A stretch of DNA of 64,000 nucleotides from Lottia gigantea (taxonomy: Eukaryota > Mollusca > Gastropoda > Lottiidae), in contig NW_008710211.1 in NCBI RefSeq assembly GCF_000327385.1, positions 695,596 to 759,595 of the forward strand, in the 5' to 3' direction. Of the stretch, positions 35,851 to 46,811 are shown in pieces; the stretch's first letter is position 1, and each line of letters starts with the position of its first letter. The position numbers and the translations under genes are program-made. The notes beneath the pieces were generated by a model. That model did no database searches. It was not told the origin of the DNA and saw nothing but the letters and a program-made list of their open reading frames with translations.

Positions 35851-36425
35851 ATCTTAAACTGCTCATTTCTGTCCGTTCTATATGAACACCGTTCTGTAAT
35901 TGGACACCAACTTGTTTATTAGATTACAGGGATTGTGTTATATTTGTTTTAATAATTAAGGAATGATTGAATTGGGAATTGAGTAATGCTTGTGATGCCT
36001 GGAAGAGGCTGATATTGTATTCTTATGACATGACTGTTACACCAGTAGTTTTTATTTTAACAGATATTTGTGTGATGCTTCTTGAGTATTGTATGAAGGA
36101 ATAATAAGGGCGTTTTAATTTACTGTGGATGATTATTAAAAAGAAATAAATTGTCTGTTTAGATATTAACGACATTTTTTCCTTTAGTGAATAGACATAT
36201 AAGGGCCAGTTTTCATATATTTACAAATTTTATGAAGACAAAGGACACTGATATACAACAGTAAAATCTACCGCGGACAAAAATTCACCGTGTGATACAA
36301 AAATATTTTACACTTAAAGTAGGCCTAAACAAGTTGAGGCAGTAAGTCATTTCTGTGCGTTGTGAAAACTGAGGGGGGTGTTTTTGCAAAGCGATACCAT
36401 TCACATAATAAATAGTGTTTATGGG
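35851..36425. other. AT-rich sequence, nothing recognised
   Basis: About 575 bp with no feature that I can support. Confidence 0.45.
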
Positions 36426-36429
36426 GATA

Positions 36430-36930
36430 ACAATACCAATATCGTGTACATGGTGAACATTGTTTAAGGTCACGGCAATATCTTGTCCAAAATGAGTCGT
36501 GTGGTAAACGGAATTACAACATAAATGTAATGGGCATATTTAACCATGCCATAATAGTAGCGTTCGGGGATATAAAAGAGACGACAATATCCTACGCATA
36601 GTGCAGGTGTACTAACGGTCATGGCAATATCTTGCGCATAGGACACGAGTTGCTGAATGTTGAGCCATATCATGTGCATAATGTGTGGAGTTTTAAAAGG
36701 CACGACGATATCGTGCGCATAGTGTATATTGTGGTGGTAAAGGACACGACAATATCGTGCGCATAGTGTATAGTGGTGATAAAGGGCACGACTACATCGT
36801 ACGCATAGTGTATATTGTGGCTGTTTAGAGTACGACAATGTCGTACGCACAGTTTAAATTGTGGCGGCTAAAGGCACGGCAATATCGTTTATGTTATATG
36901 GTTAAGGACACAACAATATCGTGTTCATAT
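36430..36930. repeat. 43-bp tandem repeat with a palindromic core (about 10 copies)
   Basis: The unit has a core of the form cacgacaatatcgtgcgcat, then agtgtatattgtgg and a gtaaagg spacer. Cores occur near 36472, 36584, 36619, 36665, 36701, 36745, 36788, 36831, 36873 and 36906. The core is self-complementary: GCACGA (36700-36705) pairs with TCGTGC (36711-36716), and TACGAC (36831-36836) pairs with GTCGTA (36840-36845). A 126-codon minus frame across it is repeat-derived. Confidence 0.9.
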
Positions 36931-37898
36931 TGTGCATGTAGTTACGATCTTATCTGGAAACAGTGACTGTAAAATTAATTATGTGTAACTGTAACTTGTC
37001 TAATCTTGGAGTATGTTTAGTAAACACCACCTCGTACAATCTAAACAACCTTGTACATTTCTTATAAACACTTAACTTGTTACTCGACATATTTCAACAT
37101 GTTTCTGTACCATTGTAACGTTGCAATTCTCAAGTGGTTTAGTAAATCTAACACTTGGCGGAATTGGCCACGTAAATGTCGAGTACAAGGCTATTGTGGT
37201 ACTAGCTCGATTACTCGAATGTAATTGAAACGATTCCTTCTATTAAGTGTTTTGTTTTGTATAAAGGGAGTGAAACGACAAAACAAGTACTTCCGTTTTC
37301 ACCTGTACCGGAAGTAGGAACAGAAAGCTTCCAGAAATAGTAACGTAACATTTCTCACAGGTTTCAGAGTGGAATAAAAAACTATCGTGTGAATTAACAT
37401 CTTTTTCATTCATTCGGAGTCAGTGGATTTTATGATTATCTGTTGTGTTTCTGAATGAGTAATTTATGCCTCTAGTGCACTTCAATTGGATCAAGCGTTA
37501 GCAACGACTGATGCAAAACGTTTTTAAATGGTATTTTTGATCAATGTTTTCGAGTAGAGTTATTAATATCGTATCTATTCTGGAGCAAGAATCTGATAAA
37601 GTATCACAAAAGATCTCGATCGGAAACTAAAAGTCTACCCAATTTTGATCAGTGATTCATAACAGAGTAACGACTTACATGAATTTAGGAATGTACTATT
37701 TATACTTATACGTATATGAGTGCAACAGGATCGGGTAAGGCGTCAGCAAAGACTTCGATCCGAAACATTTTTTAAAGTTTACCACCGGAATTTGATCAGT
37801 GTTTCGTGCTTTTAACCGACGAAACGGTTCGCAGAACGAATGTCCTTTACAGAGAGTGTACCGACTATCGGTAGTGTTGAAGGAACCATCAGCTCATC
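36931..37898. other. Upstream region of the exon at 37899, possible 5' UTR and promoter
   Basis: The sequence before the exon contains three weak echoes of a block with gatca.tg.tt and a cgat.cgaaac type motif (about 37530, 37615 and 37757). An in-frame TGA at 37878-37880 precedes the ATG. I cannot point to a convincing TATA box or initiator, so the transcription start is unknown. Confidence 0.35.
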
Positions 37899-38110
37899 AT
37901 GCCTTCTATGGTGAGATTCTTTGGAGAATTAGCTGCTACATCGACAGGCGGAGGTCCACCTTCAACTGCTTCTCTTGCTCATAGAAGAAGGAGTTTACGA
38001 CGATCTTCATCTGTTACCGGTGAACATTTAGAACAGATAGCTCCTGAAGCTTTCGCTACAGTTAGGCCTTCTGCTCATGATACTGATGAATGTTCTGAAG
38101 GAGCTCACAT
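37899..38110 (+). CDS. First coding exon of an unidentified gene (N-terminal 70 residues)
   Basis: This is the best protein-coding segment in the window. An ATG at 37899, the first after an in-frame stop at 37878, opens 70 codons plus two bases, ending in a near-consensus donor, CACAT|gtaagt, at 38111. The peptide starts MPSMVRFFGELAATSTGGG and has a Ser/Gly/Pro-rich stretch. A basic patch follows (HRRRSLRRSSSVTGE, around residues 28-43) with RRxS-type sites that would suit a basophilic kinase, and then an acidic tail (HDTDECSEGAH). Composition suggests a disordered cytoplasmic N-terminus. No signal peptide or membrane segment is seen. I do not recognise the family. The next exon would have to accept phase 2 and is not found in the window, so the intron may exceed 25 kb. 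A second possible frame (37799-37984) overlaps and is weaker. Confidence 0.68.
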
Positions 38111-38116
38111 GTAAGT
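38111..38116 (+). promoter_or_regulatory. Splice donor of the exon at 37899-38110
   Basis: gtaagt directly follows CACAT. The match to the eukaryotic 5' splice-site consensus is strong on the intron side. Confidence 0.65.
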
Positions 38117-38148
38117 TGGTTCTTTGGTCTTCGTTTTTTTTACCTCAG

Positions 38149-38314
38149 AGCACTATTCTTCAAAGCTTAACTTACATAGAATCCAAATTTTGAGAGATGC
38201 AGTAATCTGATTGGATGACAAAACTAAATTTAAAATCGATTTTAGTGATTGACCAATCAGATGAGTGCAACACTGAAATCATTTATATAAGTTAAGTTTT
38301 AAAGAATAAGGCCC
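38149..38314. mobile_element. 166-bp MITE, ATTGACCAATCAG family, copy 1
   Basis: The left end (gcactattcttcaaagctta) pairs with the right end (taagttttaaagaataaggc). The interior has gattttagtgattgaccaat followed by cagat. Same-sized relatives lie at 41804-41968 and 48128-48293. It sits about 40 bp inside the putative intron after the 37899-38110 exon. There is no coding capacity. The superfamily is not determined because no target duplication is clear. Confidence 0.72.
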
Positions 38315-38496
38315 AGATATAATACCCCAATATTCTTAGCTTACAGATGACGTGATCTTCAAACGATCCTATTTGATTATATGGAATCTTCAAGTAAGTG
38401 GCTTAATATGAAGCTTTCCGATGATGGGATCTTCAAATTATAAAACACACGGATCAGGTACTGCAATGGACACCTTTCTCATGTCATTGAAGTTTG
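38315..38496. repeat. Small duplication with a gatgacgtgatcttcaaa motif
   Basis: gatgacgtgatcttcaaa (38346) and gatgatgggatcttcaaa (38420) begin two diverged copies of about 75 bp. Confidence 0.5.
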
Positions 38497-38625
38497 TTAA
38501 TGCAGCGAATATAGCCAATCATGGTCCTCGATTACATGCGCTTCCAAATTGTTTACAGTCTTTCTGTCGAGGGTTCTAATTGGCTGTACTGGCTAGCGAT
38601 CATTCAATCTCAGGCGTATTCCTCT
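38497..38625. mobile_element. Short inverted-repeat element (ACAGCCAATCAGAG type), copy 2
   Basis: gcgaatatagccaatca, then cctcga (38505-38535) pairs with tcgagg, then ctaattggctgtactggcta (38568-38595). The element is related to 8617-8722. Confidence 0.6.
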
Positions 38626-38932
38626 AAAAGCGAAATGGCTCCCTTGATCCATCGCAGGAAAACACAAAACAGGCTTCTAAAAAAATATCGAATGATATTG
38701 GAAGTATTGGCTTATCATTATATCTTTAAAGCATGGTGAATCATAAAATGGAGTTCTTCTTTTGTCAAAGTCGTTGTCATTCTAAAATCATAACATTTAA
38801 GAGTCACAAGTTATCACGATATAAAGTCATAGAGATGAGAGTAAGTCTTCCTTAATTTTAAATTACATTGCGAAATCAGACAATAAATCTCTTATCTAAA
38901 ACCTTTGGGAAGAGGATAAGATCAGTGTCATC
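38626..38932. other. AT-rich sequence, nothing recognised
   Basis: About 300 bp between two elements. No feature is supported. Confidence 0.45.
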
Positions 38933-39245
38933 GCCAGCCTTCCAAGACTGGGGGTACAAATAAAGAGACAACTATCGACGTTTCAAAATTCAGCAGCTCT
39001 GTTGAAGCGCATATAGTGGTGTAAACCTCCCATGGAGCCTCTGAAAGGGTTCTTTCCCAAGAAACTTTTGAAAAAATTAATTGAGTAGGTGCATTCTGAC
39101 ACATATTTTTGGGGCAAAGACGTCAATAAAATAATATTTTTAAATCTGTTAGAAATGAAGTGTGTCAACAATTGGGGGTTCAAACCATATTTCTAGAAGG
39201 GGGGGGGGGGGGGCAAATTGTATCCCCACTGGTGGCGCCACTAGT
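38933..39245. mobile_element. Inverted-repeat element with a G15 tract
   Basis: The left end (cagtgtcatcgccagcc) pairs imperfectly with the right end (ggtggcgccactag). Both ends carry a gggggta/gggggttcaa type block (38950 and 39174). A run of 15 G lies at 39199-39213. A related left end is present at 3140-3240. It is probably a decayed non-autonomous DNA element. Confidence 0.5.
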
Positions 39246-40600
39246 TAAGATGTTTTGTAGTAACAGAAACGTCATAATAGTGTTAAATATGAACCAGGTA
39301 TCTGTTTTAAACGGTAAAATAATTGGGTGTTTTTTTAGTTTGAGGAAATCCAACTGTTATTGACTTACATATTACCCATTCGTCTCAAACAGTTTTCCAA
39401 ATTATTCGTTTAACTTTTTCCAATTATCTTATTTTAATTACTATTCTGTTTCCATGGTAACCACAGATTTATTGTCTTTATCATGTTTTCTATTAAAATG
39501 AAGATTTTACAAATTCGAATCAAATCGATGTCATTAGACTTGCTATCAACATGTTGAGGTAGAATTACTGGAACGGAGAGATGTTTCATTTCACATTTCG
39601 TCTGGACTTGCAGTGATAGAGATCGTTCAATGCAAACTTTTAAACGATCAGCGTTCCTCAATACTGATATGGTTGCCATTTTGATGCCATTAGTTCTACA
39701 TGTACATGCTGTGTTCAAAGTTTTATATAGAGGTCTGACTTTGTAGATAGTAGCCAATTATTACTATTCATTACTATTTTCTATAATCGGACTCAGGCTG
39801 AAAACTGGGCTCAACAGGATGCAAAAGGAAATATTTTAACCACCTCTAAAAATACGGTCAACCATTTCAGCTTACCCAGAGTTCATTGCACAAACACCTG
39901 AAATATTTTGGTAGATTTCGTTTTATTCAAATGTTCATATTATCCTCCTTTACATTAATCATATTACCTTAAGATGTCAAATTGAGTTTTTCTCCCGACT
40001 GTTCTGCACTTGATTTGGTTACTGAAGCCCAACGAGTAGTGTAGATGTATAATCGACCTTGACATCTCATATTATGACCTTCACCTTGCTCCGTGTCAAT
40101 TAGTGTCCCAGTTGCAATCAATGAAGCTTTTATTGCTTATACAGAAAGACACGTGGATCGCCTTATCGCATCTAGCCAGCATATGAGAAACTAAAATATA
40201 ATCGCATTTTAAACAGAAGAATTAAAAATAAATGAATCTGAATCGTAATTTAAATAGAACACGAACATATAAAATCTTATCATATTCTAAACAGAAAACG
40301 AAAATATAAACTTTTATCAAATTTCAGTCTAAGGAAACTTGTTCTCCTTATCCACAATATTTTCTTATCGTGAGCAACTTTCAACATTGAAGTTTTTGTA
40401 TTCTATAGAACTATACAGGTGGGTGTGTACAATACTTTTGTATTTATAACTTGAACTATATAGGTGGGTGTAGTGCCAATTTATTTTAAAATGGCGATGG
40501 CCATCGTGATACGCCCACAATTGTAATGGTAGCCAAGTTGTCCGTGAGGTTGGACAGTAAATGAAACATTTACAGCACATTTTCGAATAAAAATTCAACG
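39246..40600. other. AT-rich sequence; weak minus-strand open frame 39434-39757
   Basis: A 107-codon minus-strand frame has a fairly natural residue mix (for example HLSVPVILPQHVDSKSND), but I cannot place convincing splice sites around it, so I do not call it. Near 40405-40470 a short repeat occurs twice (aactatacaggtgggtgt and aactatataggtgggtgt). Confidence 0.35.
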
Positions 40601-40601
40601 T

Positions 40602-41225
40602 GTTTTCAAGAACAAGGGTAATAATTCATATTAAATTTTTGTTTCATTTGTCTGATTTTCCTTGAGTTCCTTGGGTTTATCCTTGAATGTTTACAAACAC
40701 TCACACTAAATCAATCAAGAAACCAGCTCTCTATCGTGTCCAAAATTAATTTTCAAGAACAAGGGCAATAACTCATTAAAAATTTGTCTGATTTTGTATA
40801 GGGTTCTTCCTTTGATGTTTACAAATACTGACACTAAATTTTATCAAAATCAACCAAGAAACCAGCCCTCTATCGTGTCCATAACACATTTTCAAGAACA
40901 AGGGCAATAACTCATTAAATATGTTTCTACTTGTCTGATTTTCTATAGGGTTCTTCCTTGGATGTTTACAAATACTCACACTAAATTTTATCAAAATCAA
41001 CCAAGAAACCAGCTCTCTATCGTGTCCATAACAAATTTTCAAGAACAAGGGCAATAACTCATTAAATATGTTTCGATTTGTCTGATTTTCTATAGGGTTC
41101 TTCCTTTAATGTTTACAAACACTCACACCACATTTTGTCAAAATCAATCAAGAAACCAGCTCTTTATGACTCTATTGTGTCCACAACAAGACGGGCAGAC
41201 AGACAGACTATATACGCCCACATTA
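40602..41225. repeat. Four-copy tandem repeat, about 140-bp unit, with PolyG/AGAC-type end
   Basis: Units begin ttttcaagaacaagggcaat near 40603, 40752, 40890 and 41037. They continue with aactcattaaa, ttgtctgattttctataggg, ttcttcctttgatgtttaca, caaatactcacactaaattt, atcaaaatcaaccaagaaac and cagctctctatcgtgtccat. The last unit runs into acgggcagacagacagac. This motif set is, to my recollection, common in mollusc genomes. Confidence 0.9.
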
Positions 41226-41803
41226 ATGTCATCAGAATGTTGCGCAACTGCTTGCATAATTAATTATGATGATAACTGGAACAAGTTGGCGTACTTCTAA
41301 TATTTATCTAATTGTTTATGATCAGTTGTCTCCCTTGATCTGGATACGATCAAGTTCGTTTGAGCCAGTAAGCTGGTTTTCGTTCTGGACCTTTATGGCC
41401 AAAAATGTAGTTATCTACTTTTTTGTTGAAGAGCTGCGAATTGAATTATTGATTATAAAGGTTTTAACTAAACACCATTGCCCCTCCAGATATATTACTT
41501 GCCCCTCCGAACAATCAAGTCTGGTTAAATACCTGTGAACACGACTGTTCAAAATGTGCAAGGACATTTTGAGAAAACAACTGTATCTTTGTTCTGTTGT
41601 TATTGGCATCTCTTTAGCTCTGTATCTCATTCAATAATGCATTATTAGTATATATATGTATGTATATTATTGTACTTTAGATATACGTCTATTTCTGCGT
41701 GTTCAACACAGATTACTTATGGTGTAACGTTCCAGCAACACATTTGAAACTATTTGTTTTTGTTGGAGTTGCGTGTTTGCTGGTGTCCTAGATATGCATA
41801 CAT
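41226..41803. other. AT-rich sequence, nothing recognised
   Basis: About 580 bp. Overlapping open frames of 63-90 codons on both strands (41266-41538, 41415-41630) are unsupported. Confidence 0.45.
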
Positions 41804-41968
41804 GGGTCTTATTCTTGGAAACCTAACTTAAGATGATATTAGTGTTCCATTCATATGATTGGTCAATCACTAAAAATGATTTTGAATATTGTTTTTATTA
41901 TCCAATCAGATTATTGTATTTCTTAAAATCTGGATTTTATCTTACTTAAGTTTTCGAGAATGAGGTCC
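41804..41968. mobile_element. 165-bp MITE, ATTGACCAATCAG family, copy 2
   Basis: gggtcttattcttggaaacc at the left end pairs with cttaagttttcgagaatgag, then gtcc at the right end. The interior has tgattggtcaatcactaaaa, which is the opposite orientation of the core in copies 1 and 3. No target duplication is evident. Confidence 0.78.
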
Positions 41969-42141
41969 AAGGAGTTTAAACGACTCGTAATATTTTATAA
42001 AACAGATGACTATTACCTTTAGTTTAGTACCTGTGTAATATGGGAGACGACTCTGTAAAGATTAAGAGGTCTATAGTTTCTTATTTTACTGAACGAATAT
42101 GATATTAAATAGTTTGAAGAACATCTAGTGTTCGAGATCAC

Positions 42142-42150
42142 ATCAAATAA
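42142..42150. repeat. Target-site duplication of SINE copy 2, left
   Basis: ATCAAATAA is repeated at 42495-42503. Confidence 0.75.
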
Positions 42151-42494
42151 AAAAAATGAATGAAATGAATGGAGTTTTACGTCCTACTTTTCTGCACCAT
42201 CTGGGCTAATGAAGACTGGCGATGCCATGCAGAGTGCAATGAGGGATATTTTGCAAGGACAGCGGCATTAGCCTGCTCTTTTTCGATTTCCAACTGTGCG
42301 GGGATCTTTAACGTGCACAGCCTGTAGCACACGGGCCTCAGTTTATTGTCCCATCCGAACGACAAGACGCATTTTCCATGTCAGCCCCTCTTACCTGTAT
42401 CACTGACAAGGGGAAAAATCCGAAGGTATCATCTCGACCTATGCCGGGATTGAACCCTGGACTCTCAGGTTAGTGAGCAAGCGTCTAACTCACA
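42151..42494 (-). mobile_element. SINE copy 2, nearly full length
   Basis: The family and orientation match 18243-18591. The B-box-like ggttcaatccc is the complement of 42446-42456. The core (gtgcacgttaaagatccccg, complemented) and the 3' end (ggacgtaaaactccattcat, complemented) are well preserved. The tRNA-like head is short by roughly 15-20 bp at the 5' end, cutting the A-box region. Target duplications of 9 bp flank it. The short open frame at 42177-42365 lies within the SINE and is not a gene. Confidence 0.9.
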
Positions 42495-42583
42495 ATCAAA
42501 TAACAGAACATAGTATCATGGTATAATACTCGTAAGTTGTTATCTTGCTCTATTTTACAATTTATCTGGTGTACTATATACAT

Positions 42584-43225
42584 TAGTGCTGGGTATCGTC
42601 AATCCTGTCATGATACGACACATATTGCGATACACGGGTCACGATACGATACATATCGTGATATCGGGTAATGGGATAAAAATTAACATTTTATCTTCAA
42701 AGTTTCTGTATTTATCAATTCATAACTTTATAACTGTGATATTTGGTAGTTGATAGAAGTGGTTAGCGTCCACTGTCTTATAAATAGTTTCTATATATAT
42801 TAATTTATGACTTTATAACTGTGATATTTGGTAGTTGATAGAAGTGGTTAGCGTCCACTGTCTTATAGTTTCTATATATATTAATTTATAACTTTATAAC
42901 TGTGATATTTGGTAATATAGTTGATAGAAGTGGTTAGAGTCCACTGTCTTATAAATAGTTTCTATATATATTAATTTATAACTTTATAACTGTGATATTT
43001 GGTAATATAGTTGATAGAAGCGGTTAGCGTCCACTGTCTTATAAAAGGTTTCTAACAATTTCAGTGAAAAAATTGTTATATCATAAAACAGCTTATAAAA
43101 ATCCGCACTTTTTATGGAATAAAAGGTAGCGTCAAGTATCGATACACGACGTCGCGATACGATACACGTATCGTGGCATATCGTATCTGGATACATGGAT
43201 TCACCGATATATCATACCAGCATTA
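42584..43225. mobile_element. hAT-like non-autonomous element with an internal minisatellite
   Basis: The ends are tagtgctgggtatcgtc (42584) and its partner ataccagcatta (43214-43225). The subterminal regions on both sides are crowded with tatcgtg/cacgata and gatacgatac motifs. The 8 bp outside the ends are atatacat and ccatacat, agreeing at 6 of 8 positions, which fits an 8-bp hAT duplication. The interior (about 42705-43055) is a tandem repeat of roughly 80 bp. There is no transposase. The hAT assignment rests on end sequence and duplication length and is inference. Confidence 0.75.
42705..43055. repeat. 80-bp tandem repeat inside the hAT-like element (about 4 copies)
   Basis: The unit has aactttataactgtgatatt, tggtagttgatagaagtggt, tagcgtccactgtcttataa and atagtttctatatatattaa. 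Two copies carry an extra aatata in the tggtaatatagttgata segment. Confidence 0.93.
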
Positions 43226-44305
43226 CCATACATTGGTCTTAATATTCTCCACATCCACTTTGGGAGACACAATGAGTTGTACATTTTCTCGATACTTGAG
43301 CTTTCTATTCGGCATGGGCTAGAATATTAACCGAACTTCTTCTGTCAGTAATTATGGTCGGAAGGGCTGACATGCAGAAAGTGTATCATACGTTCTAAAG
43401 AGGCAATAAGCCGAAATCTCTTAGAAATGATCTCTTAGAAATGTGAAACCAATGAATACGAATAATTGAATAACGTTAATATTAAATATTCGCGTCCATA
43501 ACTTGAATGACTACTAATGCATATTCAGAAATGTGTATCTCTGGTACATGTTCATGAAATGAAAATTAATGCAGATTACTTATTAATAATTCAACAATTC
43601 AAGTAATGTTGTTTGAGACTTCTTATTACGCTGAACGAATGAACTGTGATCAGAAGTTCCATTATTGGCAATGGTTTTTTTTAAATATAAGCTGAAACAC
43701 GTACATGTGAGAGGAGAAAATTACAGGATGCCCTTCGTCATGCCCTTCGTTGGAGAGCAGTAGACTTATAATCGAATTGGTGGTGGGGAAGGGGTGTTAG
43801 TTGACATAAGTAACATTTTCGATGAAGGGTTTTTGTTGATATTCGTTATGATTTAGGATATGTCTTTTAGCCACAAAATTCAAGCTTAATGTGCAAGTTG
43901 TAAAATGTGTTATTGATGATTGGCTCTTTCTTGGGAGTATTTCGAATTAAGAAACACTTTTTTCACTCACAAATTCGAAGCGTACTAACTGCCTACAAAG
44001 CACAAACAATAAACAATACAGAAACTGGCTAATTAATGACAATGATAATTGAGAAATTCGAATGATACAGTGGAGTATATTAAGGTGCAGTAGACCCTAA
44101 CAAGATGTAACATCTTGTCGAATAGCAGCCTGACAAACTGTTGTATTCAGTCCAATATTACACATATTGCCCTACAACCTTCCTGATACTAGAACAAAGA
44201 GCAGCCCGAATATCCAGTCAAGGAATTATGACACCTGATTTTCTCGTTGCTAAAAAACGGTAAGACATTTTGGTCAATATTAATTTCAGAGAAGATGGGT
44301 ATCTA
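43226..44305. other. AT-rich sequence, nothing recognised
   Basis: About 1.1 kb. A short repeat (gatctcttagaaatg, aatctcttagaaatg) occurs near 43420. No exon was supported. Confidence 0.45.
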
Positions 44306-44309
44306 GTAA

Positions 44310-44490
44310 AATGCCTGTGGTGGAGGTAAAAAAATAATAGGTGTCTCTACGAGGCGAGGCTCGAAGGGTATAAGGGGGCCTGTCGCCTACCATGAGCCCA
44401 AAGAAATCATCAGATTTCATATGGATGGCCTGAGATGAGTTTTGAGCATTTTGAGGACTTAATTTTAACTTCAAAATGAAGTATTGTATT
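44310..44490 (+). mobile_element. Diverged dispersed repeat, related to 6545-6815
   Basis: It is locally GC-richer (gaggcgaggctcgaaggg, gggggcctgtcgcctac). Its end (gatggcctgagatgagtttt, gaggacttaattttaacttc, aaaatga) matches 6748-6800. Boundaries are uncertain. Confidence 0.45.
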
Positions 44491-45110
44491 GTATTACTAA
44501 CATTTACATCACAACACCACAAAGTTTCAAACCTTCAACTTAGTACTTTCGGTTAATGAGGAACTTACTACTACCAAGTTACTGCATCGCACCATGAACA
44601 AGTTATATTCCCGTAAGACATTGCTCAGTTTCTGGTTACTCGTGTTTGCAAAATGGTTATACATAATTGGAAATACTTAAAGAACCGTTTCCCAATCCAT
44701 GCATTTTAGTCAATTCTTGGAATGGCTGACCCACGAAAATGAATGCTATTTGAATATAAATACAGAATCGTAATAGATGGCTGAAATTTGCGATGACAAC
44801 AGTTTTCTATAGTATACCAGAAGTGTTTCAAAAAGGCTTGGACTGTGCTTGATTACACTATATTTTAAGTTATAATTCTTCAAAATTGAATCAATTCTGA
44901 ATGGAAAATTAGAGTACGCCGGTAAAGCGGTTTTGCTGTTGTTTCCACGTGAGTACCTACAAGCTGCTAGATTTTAATTGTATCATTCCTGGTCGCACAA
45001 ACCCATTTGACATGCGTATTATTTTGCAAATAAATATATCGAATGTTAAAATATAATGTATGTATCTTTCATACAAAACCTTATCAGAGGGGGAATTAAT
45101 AAATTAATGC
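44491..45110. other. AT-rich sequence before array 3
   Basis: About 620 bp, nothing recognised. At the right end cagagttgacaga (45112-45124) is complemented at 46484-46494 beyond the array. Confidence 0.45.
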
Positions 45111-45130
45111 CCAGAGTTGACAGAATTACC

Positions 45131-46210
45131 AGAGCGATATAAAAACACCACCGTTAGGATAGTGCTCAATACATCAATTGTAGAGTGATATAGAAATACT
45201 ACTGTTAAAATAGTGCTCAATACATCAATTGTAATACGATATAGAAATACCACTGTTAAAATAGTGCTCAATACATCAATTGTAGTACGATATAGAAATA
45301 CCACTGTTAAAATAGTGCTCAAAACATCAATTGTAGTACGATATAGAAATACCACTGTTAAAATAGTGCTCAATACATCAATTGTAGAGTGATATAGAAA
45401 TACTACTGTTAAAAAAAGTGCTCAATACATCAATTTTAGAGTGATATAGAAATACAACTGTTAAAAAAAGTGCTCAATACATCAATTTTAGAATGATATA
45501 GAAATACCACTGTTAAAATAGTGCTCAATACATCAATTGTAGAGCGATATAGAATATCAGTGTTAAAATAGTGCTCAAAACATCAATTGTAGTACGATAT
45601 AGAAATACCACTGTTAAAATAGTGCTCAATACATCAATTGTAGAGTTATATAGAAATACCACTGTTAAAATAGTGCTTAATACATCAATTGTAGAGCGAT
45701 ATAGAATATCAGTGTTAAAATAGTGCTCAATACATCAATTGTAGAGCAATATAGAAATACCACTGTTAAAATAGTGCTCAATACATCAATTGTAGAGTTA
45801 TATAGAAATACCACTGTTAAAATAGTGCTTAATACATCAATTATAGAGCGATATAGAAATACCACTGTTAAAATAGTGCTCAATACATCAATTGTAGAGT
45901 TATATAGAAATACCACTGTTAAAATAGTGCTCAATACATCAATTGTAGAGTTATATAGAAATACCACTGTTAAAATAGTGCTTAATACATCAATTGTAGA
46001 GAGATATAGAAATACCACTGTTAAAATAGTGCTCAATACATCAATTATAGAGCAATATAGAAATACCACTGTTAAAATAGTGCTCAAAACTTCAATTATA
46101 GAGTGATATAGAAATACCACTGTTAAAGTAGTGTTCAATACATCAATTGTAGAGATATATAGAAATACCACTGTTAAAATAGTGCTCAATTCATCAATTG
46201 TAGAGAGATA
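45131..46210. repeat. 51-bp minisatellite array 3 (about 21 copies)
   Basis: The unit and orientation are the same as arrays 1 and 2. Some copies have a 3-bp shorter block (agaatatcagtg instead of agaaataccactg), and several carry gagttata or gtacgata variants absent from array 1. Both strands have long open frames (45677-46189 minus, 45723-46106 plus), showing that openness reflects the 51-bp period and not coding. The array runs straight into a long hairpin at 46214-46347. Confidence 0.96.
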
Positions 46211-46213
46211 TAT

Positions 46214-46347
46214 AGATATTAAAACATAACATAAAAAACGTGTTGTTATTCAGAGTTTCACGCTACGCGATAGTTGTCTGAAGATCGCATAGCGTGTAAC
46301 TCTACAAGGAACAACAATTTTTTTTTAGGTTCTGTTTTAATATTTCT
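46214..46347. repeat. Long hairpin cap of array 3
   Basis: Arms of about 58-64 bp (46214-46271 and 46284-46347) flank a 12-nt loop, agttgtctgaag. The strongest pairing is agagtttcacgctacgcgat with atcgcatagcgtgtaactct. The middle pairs gtgttgtt with aacaacaa. The outer ends are agatattaaaaca and ctgttttaatatttct. The outer arms match those of the array 2 cap, and the inner arm and loop match the half cap at 61893-61955. Confidence 0.88.
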
Positions 46348-46571
46348 AAGTATTAATATGTGTTTATGAGGTGATATCCTATAGATGTAAATATCTGTGA
46401 AGTATATCGTTATAAAATATCTATCATGCAATTACTTGCCTGCCAATACCCTATAGTTGAAGACAGAGCTATGAAGTACCACTTGTCAACTCTGTCGACC
46501 TGAATTCATTTTAATATTATTTTGTGTGTATCAGTTGATATCCTACATTATTATATAGATGTTTATATGTA
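46348..46571. other. AT-rich spacer with a short duplicated block
   Basis: taccacttgtcaactctgtc at about 46477 recurs at about 46903, on either side of the element at 46581-46811. The block also carries the complement of the motif that precedes array 3. Confidence 0.5.
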
Positions 46572-46580
46572 TTTTATATA

Positions 46581-46811
46581 GTACTGGCTATTTGCACCGC
46601 CACGATGCGTGTTCTCTATGGTTGCTAATAACGGTACGGATAAGATAAGACACAATAGGCACGTTAGTTTTTGGGTTTGTTTTATTTTAATGCGTGAAGC
46701 AATCTTGATCGTCAAGTATGATTTTAAGTGACTTTGTTCGGATTAGGTAGGACTGGTCATATGTGCTTTAATGCCCATTTTTGTACTGTCGCGGTGCGAA
46801 TAGCCACAGCC
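46581..46811. mobile_element. 231-bp inverted-repeat element with a 9-bp target duplication
   Basis: The left end (gtactggctatttgcaccgc) pairs with the right end (gcggtgcgaatagccacagc) at 18 of 24 positions. TTTTATATA flanks both sides exactly (46572-46580 and 46812-46820). A 9-bp duplication fits a Mutator-like source, but the target is low in complexity so this is tentative. The interior has no coding capacity. Confidence 0.8.

Noticed and set aside
39434-39757. 107-codon minus-strand frame with natural-looking composition
   Set aside because: No convincing splice sites or start context, and no recognised family. It was left as a remark and not called.
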